Part shown: positions 35,001 through 47,300 of the stretch, piece after piece | How positions within the stretch are numbered: position 1 is the stretch's first letter | Layout: each line of letters opens with the position of its first letter | Assembly (NCBI GenBank): GCA_002841695.1 | Contig: PHAN01000007.1 | Location: forward strand, 22,726 to 86,725 | From: Elusimicrobia bacterium HGW-Elusimicrobia-1 | Lineage (GTDB): Bacteria > Elusimicrobiota > Endomicrobiia > PHAN01 | Reading direction: 5' to 3' | Length of the DNA: 64,000 bases | Notes under the pieces: generated by a model | Seen by the model: the letters and a program-made list of their open reading frames with translations, nothing else | Databases searched by the model: none | What the model was told of the DNA's origin: nothing | Position numbers and translations under genes: made by a program

Positions 35001-35148
35001 CATCCTGGAGCGGATAATAAAATTGGAGCCGACTTTCGCCGAGCCGTATAGGTTGCTCAGCGATATTTACATAACATCCGGAAAGACGCAGGAAGCCATA
35101 AAGATGAGTTATCTGAATCGCAGATATACCGACAGACATAATTGGTAA
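32005..35148 (+). CDS. Membrane/spermidine synthase-like/TPR fusion protein
   Basis: 1047 residues in three parts. Residues ~1-500 hold two sets of transmembrane helices (SGAAGLVYEILCVRALSLVFG and again SGATALAYEVLWTRALSMILG, an internal duplication) of the fused MFS/spermidine synthase type. Residues ~530-790 form a spermidine synthase-like methyltransferase fold: LVIGLASGITLGAVLKYP, VDCVEIEPQMIKAS, VIIDDARRYL, DVIISQPSNPWMTG. Residues ~850-1045 are TPR repeats (SGMFRQAKETLAIILRENP; SYEAQNNLGMVYLGMKLFGK). Proteins with this design occur in many bacteria, but their function is not settled; polyamine synthesis is not certain. ATG 32005 follows the HEAT gene by seven bases. It lies directly upstream of the giant gene. 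Confidence 0.85.
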   Translation: MKNTGAGKTIPILFFMSGAAGLVYEILCVRALSLVFGSTHMAVSTVLAAFMFGLALGSRYFGWLVGRHEKSPDSGYPVKLYGYLALGCGIYFLVTPEIFRLIETVAVSVSSGYMKDGILGANVYRVPSWSFATVFAAAFLAMAIPTFLIGGMLPILASGLNRGIANGGGVARDNVGMTGFLYSINTWGAVFGTAMAGYFLINLAGVRGTFYVAAVINFVVAAAALLVAGKRPALPALRVSSVGEGVEADDASWLILPAIALSGATALAYEVLWTRALSMILGSSTYAFTTMLCAFLSGIALGSWIYGRVSGISKWPFGVSTASFGLIQGAIGVFVLALVPVFGILPLIFVTMFRIVGGSFAGTQLIQFAVAFIAMLAPTTLFGATLPLAADIYRRARPRPAVAGVIRGVGATVGGVYAANTVGAIAGALAAGFALIPWLGIERAIISVAVVNVALAIFLISVSAKEKKFFRYASVVFLVFFTVSYVSAVPQWNRNVIGSGVYSYAPMLEKIMDLSPGKKIRSLVDYLNEREILFYKDGSHFALSVFRTINGELALAIDGKIDASDSYLDMPSQLLAAHLPMILHKKPSRSLVIGLASGITLGAVLKYPVAEVDCVEIEPQMIKASGCFDGINGKPLEDSRVKVIIDDARRYLSANRKTPGKYDVIISQPSNPWMTGVAPLFTKEFMEIGKDNLADDGIMCMWFHSYGVDRDILLSIFRTFSSVFPGASCWRAGGNNILLIGSLRRTPIDFAGIERAFALFADDMRTSGIDSPAGFLGKFGFYLSDIEYNTAGVKPNTDNTPLVEFRSPKFVHRYDIAAQNEKFVSGNGVSALPYLSSKPSRRLSEQLFEAYKASGMFRQAKETLAIILRENPDDKKLLNQLAYIYLSEGDSTNAEDLLLRLYAKDPNYLPVLGNLSQLYLNKGMFEKSLKYAEAAVAVNPSSYEAQNNLGMVYLGMKLFGKAEGHLKKAVKLKADFVPALYNLSLYYLYVEKDVTRTRGILERIIKLEPTFAEPYRLLSDIYITSGKTQEAIKMSYLNRRYTDRHNW

Positions 35149-35196
35149 AAATAATGGCGCGACTCGATAGAAAAATACTATCGGCGGAACAAAAGG

Positions 35197-35234
35197 CAGT
35201 GGCTCGTGGCTCGTGGCCCGAGGTCAGTGGCTCG
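35197..35234. repeat. Palindromic repeat fragment (family B, half element)
   Basis: GTGGCTCGTGGCTCGTGG and AGTGGCTCGC: the unit sequence of one family B arm, without the matching second arm. It lies in the gap before the giant gene. Confidence 0.5.
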
Positions 35235-35296
35235 CTTTCATCCGGTCGCCTGTCCGCTCTATTCTCTAAATTGAGAACCTTGCCCCGATTTTTAGG

Positions 35297-35360
35297 TGTC
35301 ATGCTGAGTGAAACGAAGCATCTCGCTTTTGAGATTCTTCGCCTTCGGCTCAGAATGACA
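35297..35360. repeat. Palindromic repeat (family E) at the start of the giant gene
   Basis: A 64-bp hairpin element with arms TGTCATGCTGAG and CTCAGAATGACA and an inner CGAAGCATCTC/GAGATTCTTCG stem. It supplies two possible start codons of the giant gene (ATG 35301 and ATG 35355). Palindromes of this kind are widespread in bacterial intergenic DNA. Confidence 0.85.
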
Positions 35361-38300
35361 CATTTTGCGACCGCAATTATATTTTTAATTACCTCTGCCC
35401 CCATTATTTTGCACGCCGACGACTGGTGGCACAATAAATTCCGCGCCGAGCAACTGGGAGGACTGGGCACCGGGGATTCATTTACCGTAGCCGGCGGCGG
35501 ATTGTTGTCCGCTTCGCGCTCCGCATTATCGTTTACGGCACAGCAGAACGGAACAATCGTCGCCGTATTTTTCGGGTTCGTGACGGACAACGTATTGGCT
35601 ACATGGCAGGTCGGATTATCGTCGGATAACGCGGGTGTCCCCTATGACGCTCTGGCCAGAACGCAGATAGACATGGCCAAGGCCGCGACCGTCCGCTGGT
35701 CGGGCAGGGTGGCGTTGCCCTCGGCTTTTCCCGTTCAGCAGAATGAAAAATATTACATAGATGTTCTGGCCACCGTCACGGGCGCCGACGGCGACAATAA
35801 AATTCTTGTGCTCGGCCCTCAAACCAATACGATACCAAAAGAAAACGCCGCCGACACGGGAGCCGGCGGATTGCACAAAGCGTCGGCCGGCGCCTGGGAA
35901 GCCAGAACCGTTGAGCCAATATACGTGGCGGAATATGGTGACGGCTCTTATCAGGGCAACCCTTATTTAAGGCCGTCCGCTAAAGGGGCTGCCTTAAAAT
36001 ATACGGATGCCACTATGCCTTTTCCTTTAACCGAACTAAGAGGAACCAACGCGCTCGGCCAGATTTTCAGAATAACCGGGGGCGACAAAGGTTTTGTAAA
36101 GATAAAAGCGTATGTTAAAAATCCGGGCGCCGGAACTCCCAACGGGCCGCTTATGGCCAGGATAACCAGGGTCTCCGGCGGCGCGGACGTGGCCGTGGTA
36201 GTGGATTCGTTTACATTTGTGGCCGCCGCCGCTTTGGCGAATGCGTGGACGGAAAAAGAGGTGGCCGCTCCGTTCGACACCAATGAAAAATTCCTGAACG
36301 CCTACGACTATCGCATAAAATTCTTTACTTCGGGCGTGGGGGCCGCTGACGCCAACTATTACCAGATAGCCGCGGCCGATACCAAAGACGCCGGCGCCGG
36401 CGACGAGTATAAGACGAACACGTGGGGCTCGGTTGACACTTATTACCAGACCTCGACCGACGGCGGCGCCACGTGGACGACTCCGTCCATTCACGGGGAT
36501 ATTTGCGGACTTCAATTTTATTATGACGACACCCCGCCGGTGGGTTTTGCGGTGTTGCAGCCGAATCCGGCTGAGACGACTTGGCGTAAATCGCTTACGG
36601 CGATCAGCGGCACGGCCAACGACGGCAACAGAATGCACGGCGCCGAAGGCATCAAACTTTTTATAAAAGACGAGACGCTGACGGCGGACGTCAAAAGATG
36701 GACTCCGGCGGGCAGTTGGACGTCATATTCCTCGGGCGATGAAAATATTCTGAGTAACTGGGTCTCTACCGGCGTGGCCGGTAACAATTGGCAATATCTG
36801 ACGGTGGAAGCCCAAAATCCCGACGGCACAGGGCGTCTGAATATATGGCATAACAGAAAATATATCGTTTCGGTAATAGCTATGGACTCGGCCAGAAATT
36901 ACGCCGTGAGTCCTTCCACACGCACGTTTACCTTCTATTACGATAAGTACCAGACCGGCCCGCCGGAGAATCCCGATTCGTACACAACCACTCCGCCCGG
37001 CGCTCTTGTCGCATCCCCTCCTTATCCTTACTATGGCGCAATATCGAATATAAGCGGCACGGCGGTAGATAACCCCAAAGGAACAGTGCAGTTTGTAAGG
37101 TGGATATTGTGGCGCGTCGGCGCGTCGGGAAATATCTGGTGGGACCCCGGCGCCGGATCGTGGAAGAACCCGCCCGCAGACCCTATGCCGACAGACCCCG
37201 CCAGTTGGTTCGGCGCTTCACGCACGGGGAAGGGCAGCGGAATTTATAATCTAAACGCGGACGTTGATTGGTATTCGGGCGATACGCCGCCGAAAGGTTC
37301 GATGATCGACGGCACTACTTATTATGTCGCGTCGCGCGCGGAAGACGCGGTTAAAAATGCGGCGGGAGTATGGGATTCCAACCTGGAAATAAACTTATCG
37401 ACCGTGGCGTTTCGCTGGGACTCGGCCACGCCCAGTTCGACTTTTACGTATCCTACCGACGGCGTTCCCGCGGCGCCCGGTATGATTTCCAAGGATCCGC
37501 CGCTGTTTACGGGTATTATGAGCGACACTCTTTCCGGAATAGACATTTACGACCCGCTTTACGGCGCCGCCGTGCAGGTGGCGATGCAGAAACTCGACAC
37601 CGGCAAGTGGTTGCAGGGCAATACGCGCGACGACTTCGGCGCCGACAATATAACCTGGCGCGACGCCAGTGTTTATACATCGAGTTGGTCGTGGCAGCCG
37701 CCGAGCGACCTTTTGACGGGAAAGTACCTTATTGTTTGCCGCGCCCGCGACAAAGCCAAGAACGAGCAGTCCGTATTTAGCATTTGGGGGTCGTCTCAAA
37801 CAATAGAGGTCGACGCTCAGACACCGTCATCGTATCTTACCAAGCCCTATGCCGACGGCACCGACGTTTTCTACGCCAATCTGGGCACCATTTCGGGCAC
37901 GGCTTACGACAATAAGGCGACCGGGGCCAATAACAGGATAATTGTACAAATCAGAGATTTAACACGAGGCGCTACTTACTGGTCGAGTTCTCTTTCCGGG
38001 TGGGTCGAGGGCTCTACCTGGTGCGTGGCCGCCGGATGGAGTCCGTGGTATCTTTCCGTGGGCGCCGCCAATTTCACCGACGGAAATCTGTATCTGGTTA
38101 AATCCCGCGCCCGCGACGACGCTCTTAACGAGGAGGCGGTTCCCGCCGATCCGCCGCCCGGCGAATATAACGCCAGACGGTTTTACGTGGATAAATCCGT
38201 GCCGGTTTCAAGCGTGACAGTTCCTTCGCAGAACTCTTACCTGAATGTCGATAATCTCGGCAATATCGGAGGCACGTCCATAGATTATCCGCCCATACCC

Positions 38301-41300
38301 GGCGGTTGGAGCGCTCCTGCGGCGCGCGGCGCCGGCATAGAAAATATAGAAGTGATGATCAGAAGATTCGATCCCACGCCGGCGCGTTACTGGACAGGCA
38401 CATCCTGGCAGGATGTGGAACCTTCCACTTGGTCGGTGGCTTCCAAATCCGGCAACGATACCGGCGGCTGGACATTCAGCATCAATATGCCCCCGTCCGG
38501 CGATTTGGAAGACGGCGCCAGGTATGAAATATTTTCGCGGGCCGAGGATAACTCGAAAAACGTAAACAATGAAACTCTTCCGGGCAGCCGCGAATTCAAT
38601 AGCGGAATTTCCGGCGAATCGCTCGGAAGCGGCCGCGTATTTACGTTCGATATAACCCGCCCGCTTTCGAGGATAAACCTTCCGGGCGCCGCGCAAACAA
38701 GAATCAACGCCCTTGATATGATATCCGGCACGGCGCAGGATCCCGGATTTACCGGAAGTATCGGCGCTGTGGAACTCAATATAGTAAATCTCGACGACGT
38801 TACGAACTGGAAATCATGGACCGGTTCGGCGTGGCAGTCGAATGCCAATCAGAATGAAAGAGACACGCATTGGGTTGCGGTGAATGCGTCGAACTGGGGC
38901 GGCAATTATTATTTATCGCCGAACGCCACTTTTTGGTCTGTGATCGTGCCGGAGGTTAATTGGGACGACGGCGTGCAGTACAGGATACGTTCGCGGGCAG
39001 TTGACCGCGCGGCAAACTACGACATAGTTTTATCGACCAGACAGTTCCGTTGGGATAAAACGCGTCCGACTTCGGCTATGAGCGCGCCCGCCCCCGGCGC
39101 ATATATGAACTCTCTGTCTCTGGTAGAAGGCAATACTTCCGGCGACACGCAGTCGATGACTTATCAGTTGTATTACTCCACGGCTTCCGGTGTATGGCGT
39201 TACTGGAGCGACGGCGGCGAGGACTGGGCTACCGTTTATAATATTAACGACATACCGTGGCAGAATGTGACGCAGTGTATCGCGCCGTCGTGGAACAAAG
39301 ATGTATCGTTCATTCAGAGCAATAACAAATGGGCCAGCGATTATGTCTATACGTTCAAGACCAAGGCGCTTGATTTAGCCCAGAACTCCGAGGACCCTCC
39401 GGCGAGCTCCAACTTCTATTACGATACGACTAAGCCCACTACGACGATAACTATGCCTAATCAGTCGGTGCACACCGGTCTGGCCACCATATCCGGCTAT
39501 GCCGGCGACAGGACGTCCGGATTTACGGCGATAGACGCAGACCCGTCGGTTCAGGTAAGAGTAGCGTCGTCTCCGGCCACCGGCTACGACAGATATTACA
39601 CCGGAGCCGGGTGGACTTCCGACCCCGACACTTGGCTCAACGCCGGCGCCTACACCCTTTCGCCCGACAATAAAACGATACTGTGGGAAAAAGTAATAGC
39701 GGATATCTGGGCACGCGATGTCGACTATCGTATCAACGCCCGCGCAAAAGACGCATCCGCGCCGGGCAATAATTACTCCTCCGTTTATTCCACAAGGACA
39801 TTCAGAATAGACGATGTGGGTCCCGCGGCGGCCATAGTGCGTCCCGGCGCTAACGACCGTCTGCTTAATTTTGACAAGAACGCCGCCGTGCCGGCTACGC
39901 TTGCGACTATATCGGGCACGGCGTCGGATACTTCCAGCAACGTAACTCAGATAGAGTTAACCATCCGCGACGTCACTCGCGGCTCGACTTACTGGTCGCA
40001 CGTCGCCGGCGACTGGGTGGTCGGTTTCACGTCGACGGTAATAAACATCGCCGCGCCCGCCAAGGATGTCGGTTGGAAATACGAACTCGACATAGACAAA
40101 TTTATCAGCGGCAACAAATATGACTTTTCAGCCGTGGCTCTCGACGCGCCCGGCAACAGATCGTCGGCCAATACGAAGACGAACATACTCGTCGACTATA
40201 CCAAGCCGCAGGCGGTGACAAACGATCCGTCCGAAAACCAGATATGCAAATCGGGATTTGCGACCATAACCGGCACCGCCGCCGACCCCAACGATCCGTC
40301 GGGCAATAACAGCGGCGTGGTTTCGACATTCAAAATTCGCATCAGAGATATCACGGGAACTCCCCAGTATTGGTGGGATAGCGGAGGCGGTTTGGCGTGG
40401 CAGGCGGATCCGCCCGGCTCCGAGGATAGTTATCCGTCCGTAAGTTGGGCCGGCGATTATCTGTCCACGGTAACGTGGTCATACGCATTTAGCGGTTCGT
40501 GGGTCGATAACGGAAGGTATTCCGTCGAGGTTCTGGCCAAAGACAACACCCGCGACCCCACCGATGCCGCCGGAACCGGCAATAAACAGTGGAGTTCATT
40601 GAGGACTTTTTATTACGACGCGTCGCCGCCGTCGTCGAAATTTACCACGTTTGCCGTCGACGAAGAGCATAAGGCATCGCTTACTTCTATATCGGGAACC
40701 GCCGCCGAGCCGAATTGGGCGACCGATGCCGCGCGACGGATAGACAAGGTAAAAGTTCACATTTACGACACCACGAATGGTGGAGAGCAAACGTTCAACG
40801 GCGGGGCATCGTGGGTGGCGGGCGAGCAGCTCGGCGATAGTTATTGGAAAGACGCCGTTTTCGTCGGAGCGAGTTCCGGCGCGTGGACTTACGCCGCGCC
40901 GTCGTGGACGCACAATACCAGATACCGCGTCGTGGCCAAGGCGTTGGATAAGGCCGGAAACTACGAAGTGGCGGTAACTACCCGTTACTTTACTTACGAT
41001 GAGTACAGGTCGGATCCCGAAGTTCCGAACTCTCTTATAATATTGATGTCGGACGACTCCCACTATAACTACAAGTTCCTGTCTTCATCCGGCACGGCCG
41101 AGGACAACACCCGCGGCATTCTTACCGCGGCCCAGTTGCGGATACGGCTTCTGCCGCCTTCTCCCTTGCACGCCAGCGTAACTTATTACTGGAACATAAA
41201 CGATGTAAACTGGAACTCCGGCGACCCTGATGCGAGCATAAACTTCTGGCCGTCGGCCACGGCTTCGGGCGGCGTTTTCGGCGCGGACAACTATGTCGAA

Positions 41301-44300
41301 TGGTTCTGGAATACTCCTCAGTCGGGCGTGGCCGAGCAGCGTTTCTGGAGGAATGGCTCCAGATACGACATAATATCGAAAGCGCAGGATAAGGCCGGCA
41401 ACTGGGAACTGATATATTCGACCTTCTCGTTTGTTTATGAAGTAGCCGCTCCCACCGCGGCCGTCGTTTATCCGGCGGCTTCTCCCAGCAATTACATTTC
41501 CGAAACCGGGTGGATAAACGGCACCGCTCTGGATACGTATCCCGGCCGCGTAAATTCCGTTCAGATACGCATAAAAGATCTCAGGTACGATTCCACTTAC
41601 TTCGTAAGTTTGTCGACTTCGTGGGCGAATATATCTCCCGAAGATGCGTGGAATAACGCTTTCCTCAGCTCCGCCGGCACGTACTGGTACCTTCCGCAAT
41701 ACAACTGGATCACCGACGTAAATTATGAAGCCAACGTGCGCGTGCGCGACAGGGCCCAGAACTGGGGACTTTCGTATTCCACGAGGGCGTTCATCGCCGA
41801 CTTCACGCCGCCTGCGGCCGCGATAAACCTTCCGCCTCCGCCCGACGCCGAAACGGTTCAGGGGCTGTCCACAATTTCGGGCACGGCCCTCGATGCTCCT
41901 CCCGGCTCGATTGACCGCGTCGAGGTGGCCTATCAGAGAACCGACGCGCCCGCCCGCTGGTGGGACGGCGGCGGGTGGAATTCCGTCGTCCCTGTTTATT
42001 TTGCGGCGTCTTATTCTTCGCCCACGTGGACCAGGGCATCCGGCAACCCGTGGGTCAACAACACAAATTATAAAGTTCGCGCCGTAATATACGACAGAGC
42101 GCAGAATTCCACCGCCGTCGAGCGGACATTTTATTTTCAGATACCCGCTCCCGCTACCGTCGTTACGTTTCCGGTGAATGCCCTGCACTACAAAGCGTCG
42201 GTGGCCAACCAGATACGCGGCACCGCCGAGTCGTTCAGCGAATACGTAGAACTCTCCATACAGGATTTGACACAATCGTCTACTTACTGGAGCAGCTATA
42301 CTGCGCAATGGGTTGATTATTCCACGTGGACCACTCTGTCCATCAGCGGTGTCGACTGGTCATACGACATAACCCCGGCGTGGTGGACGTCCAATAAAAA
42401 TTATAAAGCAAGGGCAAAAGCGACCGCCGCCGGGCAGACCGGAGACCCCGAGGCCAACCCGTCGACATTTGTGATAGATGATGCTTTACCGTCGAACACA
42501 ACGATATTAAGACCTCTGGCCGATAACCATTACAACGCAACCACTCGTCCCCTTGCCACCATATCCGGCACCGTCACCGACGCAAACTCTATGGGTGTGG
42601 TGACTAAACTCGAAGTAAGAATACAGAACGGCTCCAACTACGCAAAGTTCAATTCCACTTGGACGGAATGGATAGCCGATAACACCACGTGGAATGAAAC
42701 TAATATAACCGCTTTGCCGGAGTTCAAAATCACGGTACCGACGGGCACGTGGACTAATAATACGTCCTACAACATCCGTGTCCGCGCGACCGACAAGGCC
42801 TCCAACGTTTATACTCAGCCGTCGGACACCGCTTTCGTTTATGACATCACGCTACCCACGGCTGCAGTCACCAACGCGCAGAACAATGTCATATATTCCG
42901 CGCTTGCCACGATAGAAGGGACATCGTGGGACACGGCGCCGGGTTCCGTCGATAAGGTTGAGATACAAATAAGAAATGATTCTGACTCTATTTTCTACCG
43001 GTGGACGGGTTCCGACTGGGCCACGACCGGTGTATCCACTTGGGCGGTTGTTTCCGGCGTTGCGCCGTGGTCGCGCGTTTCTCCCACGTGGGCCAACGAA
43101 AAACAGTATACTTTACGCTCGCGCGCCGTCGATAAAGCGACCAACCAGCAAAACCAGTGGGAGACCGGCGCGTCGTCTTTCACGTTTAGATTTGACAATG
43201 CCGCGCCTACCGCGGGCGTCTCTTCCATATCCGCGGGACAGCGCGTCAATCCGGGCGACGCGTTCACCATTGTCGGAACGGCGTCGGACAATCTCGCCGG
43301 TATCGGCGAGGATTCGCCCTGCGGAGTCAATTTGCAGTTAAAAAGAATTACTCAGGCCGGCGCCACGAATTATTGGGACGGCGGTACGTGGCAGTCGTCG
43401 GGTCCGGTTTCTTCCATAGAGTTCGAGGCGCAGCAGTGGTTGTCCGGCACCGGCATATGGAACAGTTACTCGATAGGCCAGGTCAATCTTCCTTCCGACG
43501 AGAACTACAATATAAAAGTCCGCGCCGACGACCTCGCCATCCCCGCCGGAAATCAGGGCGCATACGGCGCGGGCGTCGATTTTATAATTGATAAAACCAC
43601 TCCCGTTGCGCGCATCGTCAATCCGGCCGAGCAGAGTTTCAGAAAGTCGTCGTTGCTTGCGACTATATCAGGCACGGCTTACGACTGGGGCGGCAATAGT
43701 TACGTTCGCGTAAAAGTCGATCAACTCACTCCCGCCGAAGACCTCGGCATAGTGCCGTGGCACACCGCGCAGGGCGGTATCGGCGCGGGTACCGTGGTGT
43801 GGACTTCAACGTGGGCTCCGACGGGCGGCGGATGGCAATCCGGCAGGCAATACCGCGTGTGGGCGCAGGCGTACGATTTGGCCGGAAACGTTCAGAGTAT
43901 ACTATCGTCATCCACTTTTACCGTCGACGACGGCCCGCCCTCGGTCGTAATATACGATTTTGAGCCCGCCAACTGGGCGGCTCTTACAATAATTACCGGC
44001 ACGGCCGACGACGCGATTTCTTCCATAACGGTTTCAAGCGTTGCCGTGTTGAATGTAAATTCCGGCAAGTGGTGGAACGGCGTGTCAACGTTCAGCGCCG
44101 CCTCCGCCGTCTATTCCACGGCGACCTACAACCCCGACACGAAAGTTTGGGAGTACGGCGATTTCGACGGTTATCTCCAAGAGAATACTTCCTATCGGTT
44201 CTATAACCGCGCCGCCGACGTCGCCGGCAACACGTTTACGGCTAATTCTGTCGTCGATAAATCCTCGCCGGCGGCAGTGGTAAACTTGCCGCCGTTCGGC

Positions 44301-47300
44301 GTGACGGTTTCATCCCTCTCGACCCTTTCGACCATTTCCGGCACGGCTTCCGACTCTCCCAGCGGAGTAAAAACGGTGCGGGTGGATATCTATAACGTCA
44401 CACAAAGCCAGCAGGTAGTAAGCTGGGCTTTGGCGAGCGGCACGACACATTGGATATATACTTCGCCGGAGTGGACGTCGGGCGCGACGTATCGCATACA
44501 GGCGAGGGCCGAAGATTATACGGGGAATACCCAGACGGTTTTGTCCGTCGCGTATTTCCTGTTTGACAACCAGGCGCCGTCTTCGACGGTGGATTATCCC
44601 GCCGACGCAAGCGGCGTGAACACAAAACCCGTAACCGTCACGGGGCAGGCCGAGGATAATCCTCTGGTCAACGCCGAAGTCGGCGAGGTAAGGGTTTTCC
44701 TGCGCAGAAGCAACAATGATTACTGGACGGGTCTCGGCTGGCAGACCGACCCGTATTATTTCAGCGCCACTCTGAGTTTGCCAGCATGGTCGCAGAATTT
44801 TATAGCGGCGGCCTTTAACGACAATGAAGAATATCGCATATATACCGAGGCCATAGACAAGGCGCTTAACAGCGAAGGTGTGACACTTAAAAACACGTTC
44901 AAGTTCGACACCACTGCGCCGACCTCGCGCGTGATGTATCCGCCTCTTGCGGGCTCGACGTACGCTCAGGCGCTCGCAACCATATCGGGCACGGCTAACG
45001 ACGCCAACGTCCGCGCCAGTAAAGTCACGACGGTGGATGTTGCCATTAAGCGTCTTTCCGATAATAAATGGTGGGACGGCTGGGCGCCCGGCGCCGGCTT
45101 CAATCAAAACGACATCACGTGGTCGACCGCCTCCATTTACAACGTCTGGACGTCGTCGGCGGACTGGCGTTATGTGGTTAATCCCGCGATGTGGACGGAC
45201 ACCACTTCGTATTACGTAATATCCCGCGCGCGCGACCTTGCGTCAAACTATGAAACCGGCTGGGCTACCAACACTTTTGTCTGCGACACTACCCCGCCGA
45301 CGTCGCGCACGGTTCTTCCGCCCGACGACCCGTCTCTCGGCAATCCCATCGACTCACTTCCTATTATAACCGGCACGGCCAACGATACATCGCCGGGGCA
45401 GCTTGCGTCCACCATCCGGCTTATAATTTTCTGCCCCGACCAGGTGCCAACGCCGCCCAACGCCAATAATAAATACTGGACGAAAAACTCCGGAGTTTCC
45501 GGCAATTCCGGCGACTGGTCGCCCACGCCCGCATGGATCACCGCGCCCGTATCGGGCGGAGTGTGGACGTATGACGCGTCGGGCCTTGCCTGGGACGCCA
45601 AGGAATCGCCGGGATACAAATATCTCGTCTGGTCGCAGGCCTACGACCAGGGTGGAAATTATCAAACGTCCGCGACTACCAATACGTTCGGTTACGCCGC
45701 GCCTTTGCCGCAGACGCTCGTGGACTATCCCGCGTACAACGGATATTATCAGGGACTCTCTGCGATGAACTTCCGCGGCAGCGCCAATCAGTACACTCTT
45801 GAGGCGCAGGGCGGAGTAAAACTCAGAATCAGTTCGGCCCCCGGCAATTCCACGTATTGGAACGAGACGACGAAATCGTGGGTCGGTGAATACTGGAATC
45901 CGACGTCGCTTACCGAGGGTAATCCGGGTTCCTGGTCGATAGACATATCTTCGGATGCGTGGGTCAACGGAGGGCAGTATCTTGTTCAATCCAAGGGTTA
46001 CGGCCCCGCCGGCACGGAAACGGCCATAGAAGACGTGGTATTTTTCATAGACCGCACCGCCCCCTCCGGCGCCATAGTCACTCCGTCGACGGCCAGCCAC
46101 TATCAGTCGATAACGACTTTTGCGGGCGCTTCCGGCGACACCTCTGGCGGCGTCGTCAGTAAAGTCGAACTTCAGATCAGGAAGTTTATTAACCCCACCA
46201 ACTACTATTACAACGGCGCCTCATGGGTTACGGAAGCAAATACATGGATAAACGCCGCGGCCGTCGACGCCGAGTTCGACACAAACAACGAGCCGTGGAC
46301 GTATAACGTGACATTACCGACGGAATGCTGGACTTCTCAGATTACCCACTACGTCCGCGCCCGTGTGACCGACAAGGCCAACAACACTTATACGACGTCG
46401 GAAAATACTTATGTCATAGACCGCACTTCGCCTGCCACGGGCATACTTTTCCCGAACGCGTCCCTTCATAAGAGCGTGCCGGTTTTGTCCGGAACGGCCG
46501 CCGACACTGCTCCCGGGCAGTGGCAGGAAATACATATAGCCGTTTTGCAGATGGAAACAACCAAATACTGGTCGGGCACCGGATGGACGATAAATCCCGC
46601 GTACGAATGGCTGGACTCGCCGACCTATCCGTCGTATTTCTCGCTTTTCGCCGATTCGTGGACGTTTACATCGCCGTCATTCGAGGAGGGATATACTTAC
46701 AGGATACGCACCCGAGCCAAAGACAAGGCGGGCAACGTAAGCGTCTCGTTGGCGCAAAAAGAATTTATATACGACAACGTGCGGCCCGTTTCGCGCGTTA
46801 CTTATCCGTCGGTTGACGGACAGAAACTCAATACGATAAACATTGTCGAAGGCACGGCCGACGATCTCACGGCGAACCGTTACTCGTCGGGAGTGTCTAC
46901 GGTTACGGCCGGCGAGGGCGCCGGCGCGCGCATAGCGCTTTTGCGCGCGTCGGATTCCAAATATTACGCGGGCGGCGGCGCGTCCGGATGGACGACTCCG
47001 TCGGACACGCCCGTGTGGTTCGACGCCATTTATTCAAGTGTAACAAAGGTCTGGCAGGTCGAATCGGCCGAACTTCAGACGTTTACCGCCGCGGGCAACC
47101 CCGCCGACGGAACTTACGGAATAATCCCGCGCGCTCTCGACGTTGCGACCAACGTAGAGGTGGTCTATGCAACCAGAACTTTTGTGTGGGACAAGACCCC
47201 GCCGACTTCATTCGCCACGTCGCCGTCGTCGGGCTCTTACGTCGCCACGCTTGCCCAAATCACCGGCACTTCGTCGGACGCCGCGGCCGGATCCAAAGAA

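Noticed and set aside
35154..35300. Start of the giant protein at ATG 35154.
   Set aside because: The frame is open here but no ribosome-binding site precedes it, the DNA is repeat-derived, and it would place the signal peptide more than 65 residues from the N-terminus.
3531..35300. CRISPR array.
   Set aside because: The repeated elements are palindromes of several families at scattered sites without regular spacers; no cas genes are present.
41085..42308. Long minus-strand reading frames (up to about 400 codons) opposite the giant gene, for example 41085-42308 and 54846-56081.
   Set aside because: They lie exactly opposite the open giant frame, have low-complexity Arg/Gly-rich products, no recognisable motifs and no ribosome-binding sites. 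They arise from the codon usage of the giant gene.
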